A DNA stretch of 64,000 nucleotides. It comes from Coprinellus micaceus (lineage: Eukaryota > Basidiomycota > Agaricomycetes > Agaricales > Psathyrellaceae). This document shows, piece after piece, positions 1-12,400 of this stretch. The notes beneath the pieces were generated by a model that saw only the letters and a program-made list of their open reading frames with translations, searched no databases and had not been told where the DNA came from. The DNA lies in contig OX596340.1 in the NCBI GenBank assembly GCA_951394405.1, positions 3,286,001 to 3,350,000 of the forward strand, read 5' to 3'. The position numbers and the translations under genes are program-made. Each line of letters begins with the position of its first letter. The first letter of the stretch is position 1.

Positions 1-1076
1 GCCAGACGCCTCCTCCACCAGGATGTCGACTACATCCTTGGAAGCCCATGTCGACGGGAGATTGAATCGGCGGCGAATATCATTGAACATTGCTTCGAGG
101 AAGAGTCGAATGTCGGAATCGGGATCGTACTTGTCGTCGAGGAAAATGTCGAGGGAAAGACCAGGGGATGTGGAGAAGAAGTGTCGAATGGTGGGTTCCG
201 GTCGGGAGGCGATGATGATGCGGAAGGGGAAGGCGGGGTCTGTGCATGCGCGTGATAGTGCAGAGAGGATATCCTTTTGAGCACTGGACCCAGGAGCCTG
301 TGTATCTCCTCCAGTTCTGACGTCCAACTCGCTATCGCCTTGACATTCGTCCAACCCATCGAGGAGGATAATTGCAGGCCAGTCACGGGGGTTTGAGCGT
401 CCCGCAACCTTTCGAAGCGGTTTCAACACCAACTCCTCAAGCTGCTGGTCCAGATGTCGCTCGAACACCCCTGGGTCGTCGTCTATGACAGCGAGGACTT
501 CCTCCTTTAAGCCAATGATGGACTTGTGTTGGATAAGCCTGTACACAAGAGTAGGTATGACAGGCTTCTTCCATCGCCGGTTCTTGGACCCGGCGAACGC
601 TGAGAAGAAGAAGCTCGCGGCGAGTAGGCCTTGCTTGTAACACTCGTCCGCGATCGTTCCCGCAATCGCCGTCTTTCCTGACCCTGCGGGACCCGATAGC
701 CACAGGATCCTCTTCGGTGCATCGTCCTGCTCGCCGTGTCGGATCCAGCTCATGATATCGCTCTGAACCGCGGTCCGAGTTTCTGGATGGCACTTGGGAG
801 CGTCGGGGCCTCGTTCTGCGGAGTCGTGGAGGGCGCCGTGCGCCACGCGCCCAAGCAGACCTGGAGGCGTTGTTAGTGGCCCGAAATTCGCCTAGTAGAC
901 AGTGAGGGCGTACGATCGAGGGCTCTACTGCCAGAGTCAGAGTTTATGGTGGTGATCGCGTGGTTGTGGTAGGTCGTGGTCCTATGGTTGTGGTAGTCCC
1001 TCGTCACGTTCGCTATGTTCAGTTCTTGGGCTGGTATGCTGGGTACACCATCAGTGAACTGCTGGGCTGTCGACAT
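1..1076 (-). CDS. NACHT-domain NTPase, copy A (5' part; gene continues past the window start)
   Basis: Predicted STAND-type P-loop NTPase. The best model has exon 1 at 1076-929 and exon 2 from 860 to the window edge, with an intron at 861-928 whose GT-AG ends match copy C. Exon 2 is open throughout. It shows the mushroom NACHT entry motif APKCHPETR, a Walker A GPAGSGKT, a Walker B-like ILLDGLDEC and the IIASRPE motif. The start is placed at the first methionine of exon 1, which aligns with the start of copy C. NACHT proteins usually act as nucleotide-dependent switches in fungal self/non-self recognition and cell death; that role is inferred here. The C-terminal part lies outside the window. 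A 161-bp block (653-813) is identical to copy C. Confidence 0.85.
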
Positions 1077-4028
1077 CGGGTGGACTCTGGACGGGGTCGA
1101 AGCAGGAGGTGGATGCTGGAGGTGCGGCTGAGGTGAGGACGAGGGCAGGCGCAGTCAATGGTGGTGGTGATCTTCCAAGATGGTTGGGGGAACGTGGCCT
1201 CCTGCCCTTATGCTGTAAATGGATAAATGCGTGCTTATATTAAACTGTTTGTACATGTGTGCTTTGTGGCCCACGACAGGGGACAAGGTTCGGTATGTCC
1301 GGCAGTATACATGAGTGGTGAGGCCACACCCTCGTCCCGTTGCCACGCGACGACCCAGCAGTGCCAGCCGTACACATACCCATCTTACCTGCCCAGCAGT
1401 GGGTTTTACGAACGGACAAAGTGACGCGAAATGACATTGGGTGGCATATGGGCACTCCATCCCCTGTTATAGGTCTAACACACGCGCACTTCGACCACTC
1501 GAACGCCGTTCACATGCCGTCTTCAAGACGTTCCGGGGCATCGTAGTCATCGAACCTGCGCGACCATGAGGGAGCATACACAAGGTACGACTTCGCGGTT
1601 TTCTCCAGGTATAGATAGTTCGCTGCGCGTAGGACGGCAGAGGGGCGGCGAATTAAGGATGAGGAGAAAGGTGTGTATCTACACGAGGGAAGTCAGTTCG
1701 TTCCGATCCGACAAGCACCCATTCGCACTGACCGTATTCAATTCCAGAGCCCCTAGAGCCCGTCGACTACATCCTGAAATCTCCACCGCCGTTCACCAAC
1801 ATACGCTAACATAGGCATATGCTTTCATTTCGCCGCGGTGCCATGAAGAGGCGTCATTCACGCCGCTGCGTATTGGAGATACAGGGCGCACCATACAAGG
1901 GGTGGGACCGTGAGTAGACGCACGGAAGAGGAATGGCAATGGAGGGGCTCTGCGGGGAGTAGGGGACCCTGGTGAGAGAGCTGACCAAAGGCATGCGTCG
2001 TGCTGGTAGCAGCGGTGAGTGTGACGGGTCGTTCGAGGCCTGGATGCAGTGTTTGCTACTCGTGCCTAGGGGTCGAAAGTGTAACCCCGCCGTCTCCATC
2101 CAGCATTGGAGTCGGAGCTGCAACGCCCAAGATCCGACATCATCCGCCGCCTCCTGCACCCAAGAACCTTTGCTATCCCGTATATCCGTCTCTTCAGTGT
2201 TCAAGGTCGTCGTCGTACTGCTCGAATACGAGAGATTGACGTTCTGTATTGCACCCAAGAAGGGAGGTAGGGGTCCCGAGGTGGGTCGTCAACGTTCAAG
2301 CGAGCTAGAGGGGGAGGAGGACGAGCTAGAGTAGGGGACGAGCGAGACGGCGAGGGTATGTTGTGTTGCATCACAAAATCGAATGCCGCCATCGAGGGCG
2401 TCGAAGTTGTGGTCAGCGCGAGGCCGGGCATCTAACGCGAGCCTTGTCAACGCGTGCGGCGAATCCTTCGATGACGCAGAGTCACAATGAAGGGTCGCCA
2501 GCTTGGGCGCCAAAGACGCTGATTGGGATTTAGAAATATGCGGCGTCTAGTCCTCGCGTTGTTGACCTCCGCCTCCCCAAGGAACAGAACGCTGTCGGAG
2601 CGAGGAGAGCGGAGTGGGGTAGATATCTGCTGCGTAAACATGGATGAGTTTTCCGTCATGGTCTCATTCAATAGAGTCGAGGTTTAACTGACCTCGTATC
2701 TCTCGGCGTGGAAGCCAACACGCCCAACAGCGGTCCTCAAGCCTTCAGCCGCCCTTTCCCCCAAATTCGACGTCGCCACCAACATCCGGCGCCCCGCCAT
2801 ATTCAAGCCCCTTCTCGAGAGACTTTGTCGCTCTATGGTAGCGCGATGTGGAAGCCGTATACACGATTACAATGTCCTAACGGGTGGACGAAGGTCCCCT
2901 ATATGTCGGACGGGGCGCTGTGAAGCAGGAGCAAGCCTTGCTGACACAAGTCTGGGCTGATCGATTTGAAGTTTGAACATCGATTGGAGTCAACATCATT
3001 GAGAATGGCCGTTAGCGCGCGTTTCATCGGCTATGACGTCGCATAGAAGTGCACCGAGCAGGGGCTGTTACTCAGCGGGATGGCGGTGAGTGAGAGGGAG
3101 AGGGGAAGAGGCGGCAGTACGGAGGTGGGGGCGACTAAATATCTGCACAAGGTAAGTCTTCGTTCGATTCGGTAGGCGTTTATTCCGACGGACCTTTCAT
3201 AGATGTTCCACGTCTAGAAAATTTGGGGCTCAATATGCCGATGACCACGAATCTCCGTCAACACCCGCCAATGTACGTTGGTACTTGTCGTGTTGGCACT
3301 ATCCGCGTTTTGTGAGGCCGCGTTAGTTTCTGGAAATCGGAATCGAAGGTGTGTAGGCAGGCTTCAAGAGGGAAGTAAGCGCATGTTGGAAGCAGAGTTG
3401 GGGGATAAGTGGGGATAGTTCTCGGAGAAAGGAAGAGAGGGATATGGTCCTTGGCAATGGGAGAAGGAGGACGGAGTAGCCTTCCACACTAAAAGGGAGT
3501 GAGCATGATGCTGAATCGTCTCAAGTTCATGTGGAGAACTTACCACGCGCGTAGCGGTAGAACTACGCCCTTCATCTCTGTACACATCGTGATCCGGTAC
3601 CCAAGAAGGTCTGGATAAAGTCGTCTTGCCAGTGGGCATAAGAGACCCGGTGTTATGTCGCGCAGGCGTTCAAGGCGTATTAAGGACGATGGGTGATGCG
3701 TTCATCGAGGGCGGGACAGGTCGAGAGAGCCTGGCGGCCTGTGCGCCTGCGGTCAGGTAGCCGTTGCCGTCGGTTTCGTGGGCGCCCGAGGGGGGTGTTG
3801 GAGGGCAGGGCGGGTTGAGCCAAGGGAGAGTATTCAGCGTTCATCTAAGTGATGTGAGTCCCCGTGCAGGTCTTGTTGAGAGAACTTGAATACTGACCTC
3901 GTACCCAGCGAATGGTGCTCAATATCATCCTTTGACCACCTCGGACCCCTAAAGCCTTCCATCCCGAGCCGTCGTTCACCAACACAGTAGGTTGAAGCGA
4001 CCCTAAGCACGTCGACGGCGTCGCTAGG
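1077..4028. repeat. Decayed duplicated spacer of array unit 1
   Basis: No convincing intact gene. Large parts match the spacer upstream of NACHT copy C: 2280-2960 resembles 20220-20980, and the intron-like motif at 1681-1740 resembles 19686-19748. Further intron-like motifs (GTRAGT, then about 50 bp, then a TACTGAC-type branch site) lie near 3140-3200 and 3851-3905. It reads as duplicated gene fragments that have lost their frames. Confidence 0.6.
2380..2960 (-). pseudogene. Remnant paralogous to the open frame at 20431-20976
   Basis: On the minus strand this closely matches 20431-20976. The stretch 2700-2935 differs at only a handful of positions. The frame that is open in the other copy carries a stop here (TAA in the context TTGTAATCG on the minus strand, near 2870). 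A second conserved piece (about 2560-2680) encodes the short peptide SVLFLGEAEV, which is SVLFLGE-like in both copies. No family is recognised. It is either a broken duplicate gene or conserved non-coding sequence. Confidence 0.4.
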
Positions 4029-5255
4029 TTGTGTAGGTCGTGCATTGAGTATCGAAGAGGCACGGAGGGGAAGTGTGACACATTTCCTTCCCTCCGTCCT
4101 TGTCGTCCCCACCTCAACGCCCCCTCGTTCCGTCCCTCCATGGGGGGTTACGGCGGTGCACGCAATGTACAGCCAAATACGACGCAAATTAGAATCTCTG
4201 AGGCCCAGGGCGGTACCGGCTACCCCCCCCCCCCCCCCCCCCCCCCCAATGTCTATTACTGTAGTAACCGCCTCTCTTGTGTTGGTTTATGGATCACCGA
4301 GCTCGGGGCTCTCGGAGGGAACAGCGACGGACGTCGGAGCCTCGATGGCTCGCAGCCAACGCAGCCGACCTCTGAGGGGGGATCCCAGAAACCACCGTCA
4401 GCAGTGGAACGTGATCCTCGGGCGCTGCCGCGCTCCAGAGGACGTCCATCCTCGTCCGCAGTTAGAGCAGCAAGGCGACGGGTCAAGGGAGAGCGGGGGT
4501 TTCAGTCTGTATCGCAGGGAGAAGGTGAAAGAGAGCGAAAGGGAACGCGAGAGGGAGAGGGAGAAGGATCAGCACCAGGCGGATTCGCTGGTGGGAGGAG
4601 GGAGTATATATAAGCATGTTGGCAGCGGCGGGGCAGGAGAGTGGGGATAGTCGACTGGTGAACCAGAAGCCCGTCGTGTGTATGGCTCAGGCGTTGCTTG
4701 CTTGTGAGTATTCATTCGCTTTGGGCGTGACATTTTCTGGTGTTTCCGAGTATCGATCCAACTAACCTACCCTTCCAACCCCCGAAGTAGACCACGCCGC
4801 AAGCGAAGACCCCTCCGAGCTCGGCTTCCGCAAGGGCGAGGTCCTCGAGGTCCTTGACAGGATGGGGAAGTGGTGGGAGGAAAGGAGGGGGGATGGGACG
4901 ACGGGGAGTAAGTACTTGGTTTCTTTGTTTCTTTCTTGCTTTGGATTGGTGCCGTTCGGTCGTTTCGTTCGAGTTCGACCGGCTTCGTTTTTCGCCTGCT
5001 CTTTTATGCCGAATGGCGCTTGTCGACTTGGGCTCTGTTGCTGGCTCATTGAGCGAACTGGCGCTTCACGCTGGATTTTCCAGTGCGGTGGGCTGCGCCG
5101 CCGTGCCTCTTCGAATATACTCGATTTCTCTGGGTGACTTGGGCCTTTGACCCAGCCTTCGTCCTCTCTCGCTAGCACATAGTTACGTTTGACCGGCGCT
5201 GACTTATCTCCCCGCAGTTATACCCTCGAATTACCTGCGCGTTTTGGATCCCTGA
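4029..5255 (+). pseudogene. Sho1-like SH3-domain protein, C-terminal part, unit 1 (probably broken)
   Basis: Three exon-like blocks encode a complete SH3 domain: one ending at 4703, then 4791-4907, then 5218-5255. Splicing gives ALLAYHAASEDPSEL, then KGEVLEVLDRMGKWW, then IIPSNYLRVLDP and a stop. This is the ALYxY/ELxFxKGE/WW/PSNY pattern of SH3 domains, closest to the C-terminus of fungal Sho1 osmosensor adaptors, which bind proline-rich partners at the plasma membrane. Upstream, the linker aligns with unit 2, but a 25-C run (4223-4247) and a small insertion near 4605 put the linker and SH3 in different frames. No multi-membrane-span N-terminus is visible. It is most likely a decayed duplicate. 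Confidence 0.6.
4223..4247. repeat. 25-bp poly-C run
   Basis: Twenty-five consecutive cytosines inside the Sho1-like linker. The other units have no such run at this position. It would encode polyproline and readily changes frame through slippage. The length could also be a sequencing artefact. Confidence 0.95.
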
Positions 5256-5689
5256 GCGACCCGACTACGAACGACAAAATTAATGAAGAAAGACGATGAC
5301 GAACGAACGACTGACTGACTGACTGACTGACGAAATGGATACGGATTTTGTATTGACTAACGACTAACTTGAACAGCTTCTTTCACGGATCAGATCACTG
5401 CTTCACTTGAGTATCCTTTATCCCTTCACTTGATCACCGGATTCACTTCATTCTACTACCCTCCGTTGTCATGCTAGTTACGGTTGATACCTGCTCACTA
5501 GGTTGTGTGTGTTTCCCCTGTATGATATCATGTATTGTTGTACCACCTTGTACTGTACACAAAGACCTCTGTTGTATCTGTACATATTTGCGAATGTGAT
5601 ATCTACCGACAATGAATGTATGTTCTGCTACTTCAACACCTGTGAATGACGTATTTTACTGCTCAAGTCTGTATCATCACTCCTGAGCT
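5256..5689. other. Convergent intergenic region, unit 1
   Basis: 3' flank shared by the Sho1-like sequence (plus) and NACHT B (minus). It contains a (GACT)n tract at 5309-5330, and most of it aligns with 16379-16930 in unit 2. No gene is seen. Confidence 0.6.
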
Positions 5690-7787
5690 TCAGGAACAGG
5701 TGGCTTGGTGGGCCATTGAGGGATCTGTCCTTGTTGATTCGACGGCAATGGATCGGACGGAGGTGACTTTGGGGAGGCGGAGTGGGTACACTGTATAAGA
5801 TTTTCCATCATAAGCACCGAGCTCAAATTTCTTGCACCTGTCCCGCAACATCTCCTTCGTCGTGGGTACACGCCAGCCGTGCTTGCTGCAGTATCGCAAT
5901 ATACCCTTCCTCCAGACATCACAAGCAGGAAGGCAATGGTACCATTTGCACTGGAAGGCAATGACTATCAGTGGTTGTGTTCTGTGGATAGGGAAGAACC
6001 ATAACGGCCACTTACTTGCCGGTGGATTCTAGCAAACATTCGGGGGATTTCATCTTCCTGATCGGATCTACGAAGATTGGCTATCCACCACTCGACATCC
6101 CCCAAAGCGTACCTGCGGCGTGGACCAATAAAGGCGGGTAACCATTTACAGAACTGGTCGAGAAAACTCCGAGATGGGGGGCTTGTCGAAGGGTTGGGAT
6201 TGGACTGAGGCCCTCTCGCTGTACAAGTATCATGACTATGTGAGCAAGGTTGAGGAAGGTGAGCAACACGCACCCTGTAGAACCTGATAGTACCGGTCCT
6301 CCTCAAAGTGGGTGAGAGTCTCATCGTTCACGTGAAGGTCGGAGCTCCGGTGTGGGTCGTCGAGAAAGTCGAGCAGTGACTTGTGGTATAAATGCCAATG
6401 GAACCCAGGCGCCCCCTGTTCGTCTGTCAGCCTGACCAATGATGTCAAACTGCCCAACACGTGTTCTGTCTCTCCGGGGTATGATTCAAGTAGCTCCTTG
6501 CCGGGGTACTTGTCTATGAGAAGGAGCCATTTCACTGCCAGAACAGGATCTGGGCTGGTATGCAAGATACGGCTGTACAAAGTGTCAAGGGGGGCGAAAG
6601 GCTTTGAGTCGTCGTGGCGGCGCCACTCCAGGAGGCGAATGAGCTGCTTTTGGGGTGGCCCGAGTTGAGGGCTGTCGATAAAACGAATTACTGTCGCTGC
6701 ATAGATGAACTGACCCGACGCCTCCTTCACCAGGAGGTTAACGACGTCCTTGGAAGCCCAGGTTGACGGTAGGTTGAAGCGACGGCGGAGGTCGCTGAAC
6801 ATCGCTTCGAGGTAGAGTCGGATGTCGGAGTCCGGGTCGTATTTGTCATCGAGGAAGAGGTTGAGGATGGGAGTGGGGGGATGAGAAAAGAACTGTCGGA
6901 TGGCAGATTCGGGTCGGGAGGCGATGATGATGTGGAAGGGGAAGGCAGGGTCTATGCACGCCCGCGATAGGGTGGAGAGGATCTCCTTCTGAGCCTTGGT
7001 GGGCGACACTGGATCCCCTACATCTGGCTCGCTCACACCCTGGCATTCGTCCAATCCATCGACGATGATAACTGCAGGCCAGTCCCTCCAGTTCGAATGA
7101 CCTACAATCTTGCGCAGCGGTACCAATATGAGGCTTTCGACCTGCTGGTCCAAATGCCTTTCGAACACCACCGGGTCACGCTCTATGACGGCAAAGACTT
7201 CTTCCTTGTAACCCACGATGGGTTCGTGCTGGAGGAGGCTGTATACGAGAGTGGTAACGAACAGCTTGTTGATGCGTCGATTTAAAGACCCGGCGAAGGC
7301 GGAGAAGAAGAAACTCGCCGCGAGCATGCCCTCCTTGTAGCACTCGTCCGCGATTGTTCCAACGATCGCCGTCTTCCCTGACCCAGCTGGTCCCGAGAGC
7401 CACAGGATCCTCTTCGGTGCGTCGTCCTGCTCGCCATGCCCGATCCAGCTCATAATATCTCTCTGCACCGCGATCCTCGTCTCTGGATGACACTTGGGAG
7501 CGTCGGGGCCTCGTTCTGCAGAGTCGTGCAGGGCGCCATGCGCCACATGTTTGAGCAACACTGCGAAGGAGAAGGTTTCAATTGATGGTCCTTGCCTGAG
7601 GCTGAGGCGCATATTAGACATCCCACACACCTCCCATCTCGTGCCGACCAGAGTTCAATATTTGAATGTTGTTGACCTTCGTTGTAACATTGTGACTGTG
7701 ATCGTGGTATCCGCCAGCGACGTTTCGAACATGAGCGCTTCTTGCAACGATGGATTGTGTGTTAGGGAGTTGTCCGTCCGTCTCCAT
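5690..7787 (-). CDS. NACHT-domain NTPase, copy B (complete four-exon model, 635 aa)
   Basis: Model exons on the minus strand are 7787-7631, 7560-6274, 6218-6016 and 5950-5690. All introns are GT-AG and 55-70 bp, and the sum of 1,908 nt is in frame to a TGA. Residues about 73-81 carry the APKCHPETR motif, Walker A GPAGSGKT is near 109-116, Walker B VIIVDGLDEC near 216-225, followed by IIASRPE. After the NTPase and helical region comes a short tail rich in Trp, Cys and Tyr (CKWYHCLPAC, GILRYCSKHGW) that copy C shares. There are no WD40, ankyrin or TPR repeats, so this is a short NACHT protein. The start methionine is chosen because the following HxxN-rich segment aligns with copies A and C; an upstream ATG at 7937 is possible. 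A role in recognition or cell death is inferred from the family. Confidence 0.85.
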
Positions 7788-8317
7788 TTTGATTCGAGAT
7801 GAATTCCGAGGCAGTGGACAAACGTAGGTTGAGCGGTGGTGGAGGTAGGAAGCAAGGAGGGCGATTCTCAGCCACGGGCGCTTAGAATCGCAGCCTGTTT
7901 GTGCATATGTACGTTGTGGCGACTGACAGTGCCACATGGTATCCTGCGAGCTCTGAAAGGCTTTAGTGAGGGCATTAGAAACGAAATATAGGATCTTATA
8001 ACCATCTACGGGCCTGAGCGGTCAAGAAGAATCGGACCTTGCCCTATGTATTCGGGCGAACGCCCAAACGGACTCCGAGATCCAGTCCGCCGACGGCGCT
8101 AGTATACTCCTCAAGGGCACGAATTCATTCCCTTCGAACTCTGTTCGAATCCCTTCACCTGTCCACTCCTGCCAGTTCTAGGTTTTCCCGCTTTTCAAAT
8201 TTCAAAGAGCACATCATTCTGGCAGGGCGACCGCGAGGCATAATATAAGCCCCCGAGTGCTCAATGTCATATTCACTCGCGATATCTTCCAGAGCTTCCA
8301 GCTCGCACCGGAAAGGT

Positions 8318-9010
8318 AGAAATGAGTATACAAGTCTGTATAGTCGGTTCAAGTTGTACTCTACAGTTTGCAGAGCGATCGGGCTGAGAGCCCGACTGTA
8401 CTTGACCCTCCCCTCATCTCTTCCTCATCCACACCCGCATTCCTTCTACCCTCGCTCTCATGACCCCCCTCGACGCTCGTTCGGGTGCCTACCCACGCCC
8501 GACTCACAATCCTTCATCTCTACTCACGTCTCTTTCGTCTCTTTCGTCTCCTTCTCCCTCTCCCTCTTCTTGTTAGTCTGTTCACCCTATCGTTTCGAAT
8601 GCGTCGCTAAACACATCGCCCCTATTCCACTGGGAGACGCTACGATGCCTCCGAGTCCGTTCTCAGATGGCTCCCCTCTCACTCTCCCTCCCGCCTCCAC
8701 GTCGCCTCACCAACTTCCACCAACGTACACGCACCGACAGGGACCCGAGCACGAGGAGCGTACGCTCTCATCGATACGTTGCCTTCCTCTCCTCAACAAC
8801 GACCGGGGACGAACACATATTCGCCCTCAACCGCTGCCACACCACCACCCTCGAAGTAGTCGCTACCCCACACCAAGATCCAAGTACACAAAGACACCAC
8901 GCCCTTCGTCGTCGCTCAGTGTGCTCGTCACCGGGTCTAGGGAAGTGCATCCGCTTGCCTCACTGCAGAACCCCGAGAGAACCCGATGACCTTCCGTCCC
9001 TGTCGATAGA
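8318..9010. repeat. Internal spacer duplication, left copy
   Basis: Begins with the shared segment CTGTATAGTCGGTT and a CT-rich run, and contains blocks ending CATATTCGCCCTC and CATCCGCTTGCCT that recur in the same order in 11673-12400. The similarity is patchy, with many indels. No conserved reading frame is seen. Confidence 0.55.
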
Positions 9011-11672
9011 TACACAACGAGGACGCCTTTTCTAGACTGGAATAAATAAAGTCAGTGCACACTCTCGTTTCAGTACAGAGCAAGCAGCCACCGCCGTCCC
9101 CACCTATTCACCCACAGGGAGCATTTAGCGAGAGCCTAACTCGCCATCTCACTCGGTAGCTTGCCCTCAACCGGGTTCAAGGCCCCATTCACGCCGTCGA
9201 TACCACCTTACCCTACGAAATCCGGAGGGCGCACAGCGTTATTCGTCACGTACAAGCTGAATAACACGCGCTGAAAAACTTACTCACACCCTCGCCCATG
9301 CGCCATCGACCGTCAGGCCTCCACCGCCCAGCCCGAGGAATAATCGTGTATCACCCGAGGCCCATCCCACATCCTCCCAGGGAATAATCCTCTGTCGCAC
9401 TCTCCATCCCCAACCCGCTCGCCGTCAAGACCACCGCCGCCGACGTCGAGCCCCTCACCTCCGAGCTTTACCCCCCGCCACTATCATCGCCGTCTTGAGT
9501 CGAACGATGTCGACGCCCCTCCGCGCTGGGAGGAGCCTTCTATACGTATATACCCAACTCAACTGAAACCTGCCGGATAGTGTTCGGGGCGCTGAGGGAC
9601 AGCCGGAGGCCACGGTTGCGTTCGTGAGGCGTGGGTGCGTGCGTTCAAGTAGTCGACAGAGGGGTGTTTAAGGGGCGGGAGGTTGATACAGTTGGGCACA
9701 CATACCAGTGTGAGGTTCTTAACCTCGTGTACGCCGACAACGTAGCGGGGATACGCGTCGTCGAGAGGGCCACGACTTGGTTTAGGGTATCGGTGTGCGA
9801 GGCAGGGTGTCCATAGATCCCAATGGCCTTCGTCAACCCCCTTTCCCCTCGAATTGGCCTGATCATCCGCGTCCATTTGGCACCTCAACCTAACACGCCG
9901 TCTTCGGTCAGACGTCCTTGGGTATCTTCGCCATGATCTAACGCGGCACCGAGGGTGTTTGAGCGTCGATTAAGGTGATTCCACACGCTTAGATGGGCTT
10001 GCTACGTGGCCGAGGGAGTAGTGTTGATTTTGGTGGGGTTGCGCTTCGAGGTAGAGGTATAAAAGAATGCCCCGGTTTCGCGCAGGTCTGAGGTGGGGTG
10101 GTAGGATATAGGATGATGTCCCATGGATTCGAGGGAATCGCGTCGGTTGGCCCAAGATCGCGGCGAGGACGAGTCCTGCCGCGTATCAACGCCCATTTCA
10201 GCGCTTAGTACGCGGGTGGATGTGAGACTCGACGGGGAGGGAGAGCCGGGAAAGAAAGAGGAAGAGCTGGGATGACCGAGGGTAGGTGTGTGGGTCTACG
10301 CGAGTTAAGTCTTCGCTCCGATCCAACAGGTATCCATTCGAACTGGCGTTCCTAATGGCATCCCTTAAAACACGATACCCGCACCCTCGAACTGCCGTTC
10401 CCCATCCAATTTCCAGCGTCGATTTGACGCACTCCGTGCTTTAGAGAGGCCCTGTTGTAGGAGCTGTTGTACGGAGATTGAAGTTGTGGATGGGGATAGG
10501 CTTCTGGCGAGGAGGAATCGGGAACAAAGTGATGCCAGTAGATAAATGTAGTTCGTCCTGATAGTAGGGGGTCAGTATGACGACTCACCCGGGGCTTGAA
10601 TGAAGGACTCACCACGCGTGTTTAGAGGTCGCCGAAAGACAACCCCGTCGTCTTAGTGGCCGACCGCCATCATCGAGGTGGAATACCCCACCCAAAGATC
10701 CTATCTACTTCGTGTCCCACACCCAAGGCCCTTCGTTCGCCCGCATCGTCGTCACTCCCTCAACCTCGCTTGTCACCGTCCTGCCCGAATACGATAGGTA
10801 GGCCTACAAGCACCCAAGGAAGGAGACCTCTCGTCCTGGAGAGGTATACAAGTCTTGAAGTACGCGCGACGTGGGTCGCTAACAGGAAGGTGAATCGAAG
10901 GAGGAAGAACTGGATAATGCGAGGGGGAAAAGGTCGACCCATTGTCGAGGTAGGCGGCACCAAGGTTCTCGCGAGAAACTGGTGGGACGTATCAAGCCAG
11001 TCCTGCATGTAGCGGCTCCTTGGATGAAATGAGAGGGAGAAGGGCGTTCCATTCGGAAGCGCCGCCATATTGGTCGGAGTTTGAAGCGCGCCGGATCACT
11101 TGGCCCCTAACTCTGCCAATTTTTCGTTCTTCGTACTCCCTCCTCGTTAACTCTCGATCCTTCCCTCTGCGAACAGAACCTTAGTCTAGCCTCCACTCTA
11201 TGTCGACGATATTGCAACTCGCTCAACCTACATCACTGAGCAGCCCACCTTTCCCCCTCGCGATTCCCTGCTTGACCGACCCTTCTCCTCTTCGCATGCC
11301 CTCTCGCCCATCCCCTCTCCCACTCCTCCGTAAGACGTCATGGCCTTGTAAATCACGGTAATAAATCGATAATCGTTCGTTGTCGAAGGCTTAGCCATGT
11401 CCAAACGCTCAATGGCCTTGTCCCGCTCTCCATTGCCCCAACGTAGTACTCCAAGCTCTACGAAACCATCGCTCCGGATCCTGGCCCTGACCTCTACATC
11501 CGCATCACGCAACCCTTTCGTCTGGCGTGTCTTCGGCACGGCTCCGATGCTCGTCAGCCCCCGCTTTCGAGGCTTCGTGAATATCCAAACCAATATCCGC
11601 GCACCGTTTCCGGGGGAAGGGGAGCGATTCAGAGGGATCTGCTAGACCCCATGGAATTCAGGGGGGAAGTCC

Positions 11673-12400
11673 AGATAAAAGTGTAGTATATCTGTATAGT
11701 CGGTTCGAGTTGTACCCGACAGCTTACAAGTTTCAGAACGATCCGGTGAAAAGATATACTCGATCCTCCCTGCATCTCTTCCTCACCCACACCCACACCC
11801 ACACCCCCGTCCCTTCCCTTTTGCTCCCAATCTCGCTCTCCTCTCCTTCCTCGAAGATCGTTCTGACGTCCGCCCGAACTATACGCAGAGTACCTGCTGG
11901 TCTATACTACCGTCCCTTTGTCTCCCTCACCCTCTCTCGCTTTCTTGGTCCCGTCGCCCCTGCCCTCACCCCCGCCGTTTGTAAGGTGACGCCTCATCAA
12001 CGTCGCCAGTGTACGTCCTGAGTCCTCCTCTGCCACCGTCGAGGTATACTAATGATACACGCACTGAGTTGGTTGCATGGAGCCAGATACCCACATGTGC
12101 CGCTGGCGACTCGGAGCGCAAGGTGCGTAGGCTCTCGCACCTTCCCCTCCTCGCCAACGCTCCGGAGGTCAACGCATATTCGCCCTCCGGTACCAACGAC
12201 CACCCCTTAAAAGCCGTCACCACCCCACACGAGGACCTACGCCGAGTTTCGAATGCGCTATTGTATCGCACGTCCTGTCGCAGACAATGCTGGGCACCAA
12301 GTAAGCTCCATCCGCTTGCCTTGCCGCACAGCGCCGAGAGGGTCCGCTAACGCCCCATCCCATGTCGATACATACGACGGGGACGTCCTCTTGAACGACC
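11673..12400. repeat. Internal spacer duplication, right copy
   Basis: Partner of 8318-9010, with the same ordered blocks. Similarity continues weakly through 12500-13700 against 9100-10000 (for example the shared GTCGACAGAGGGGT near 9654 and 13188). It may contain dead exons. Confidence 0.55.

Noticed and set aside
4045..4650. 201-codon frame over the Sho1-like linker
   Set aside because: Out of frame with the SH3 exons and opened by the poly-C run. Treated as part of the decayed Sho1-like sequence.
8264..8989. Long plus-strand open frame of 241 codons
   Set aside because: Ser/Pro/His-rich product of a CT-rich tract, no domain, not preserved in the duplicate at 11673-12400.
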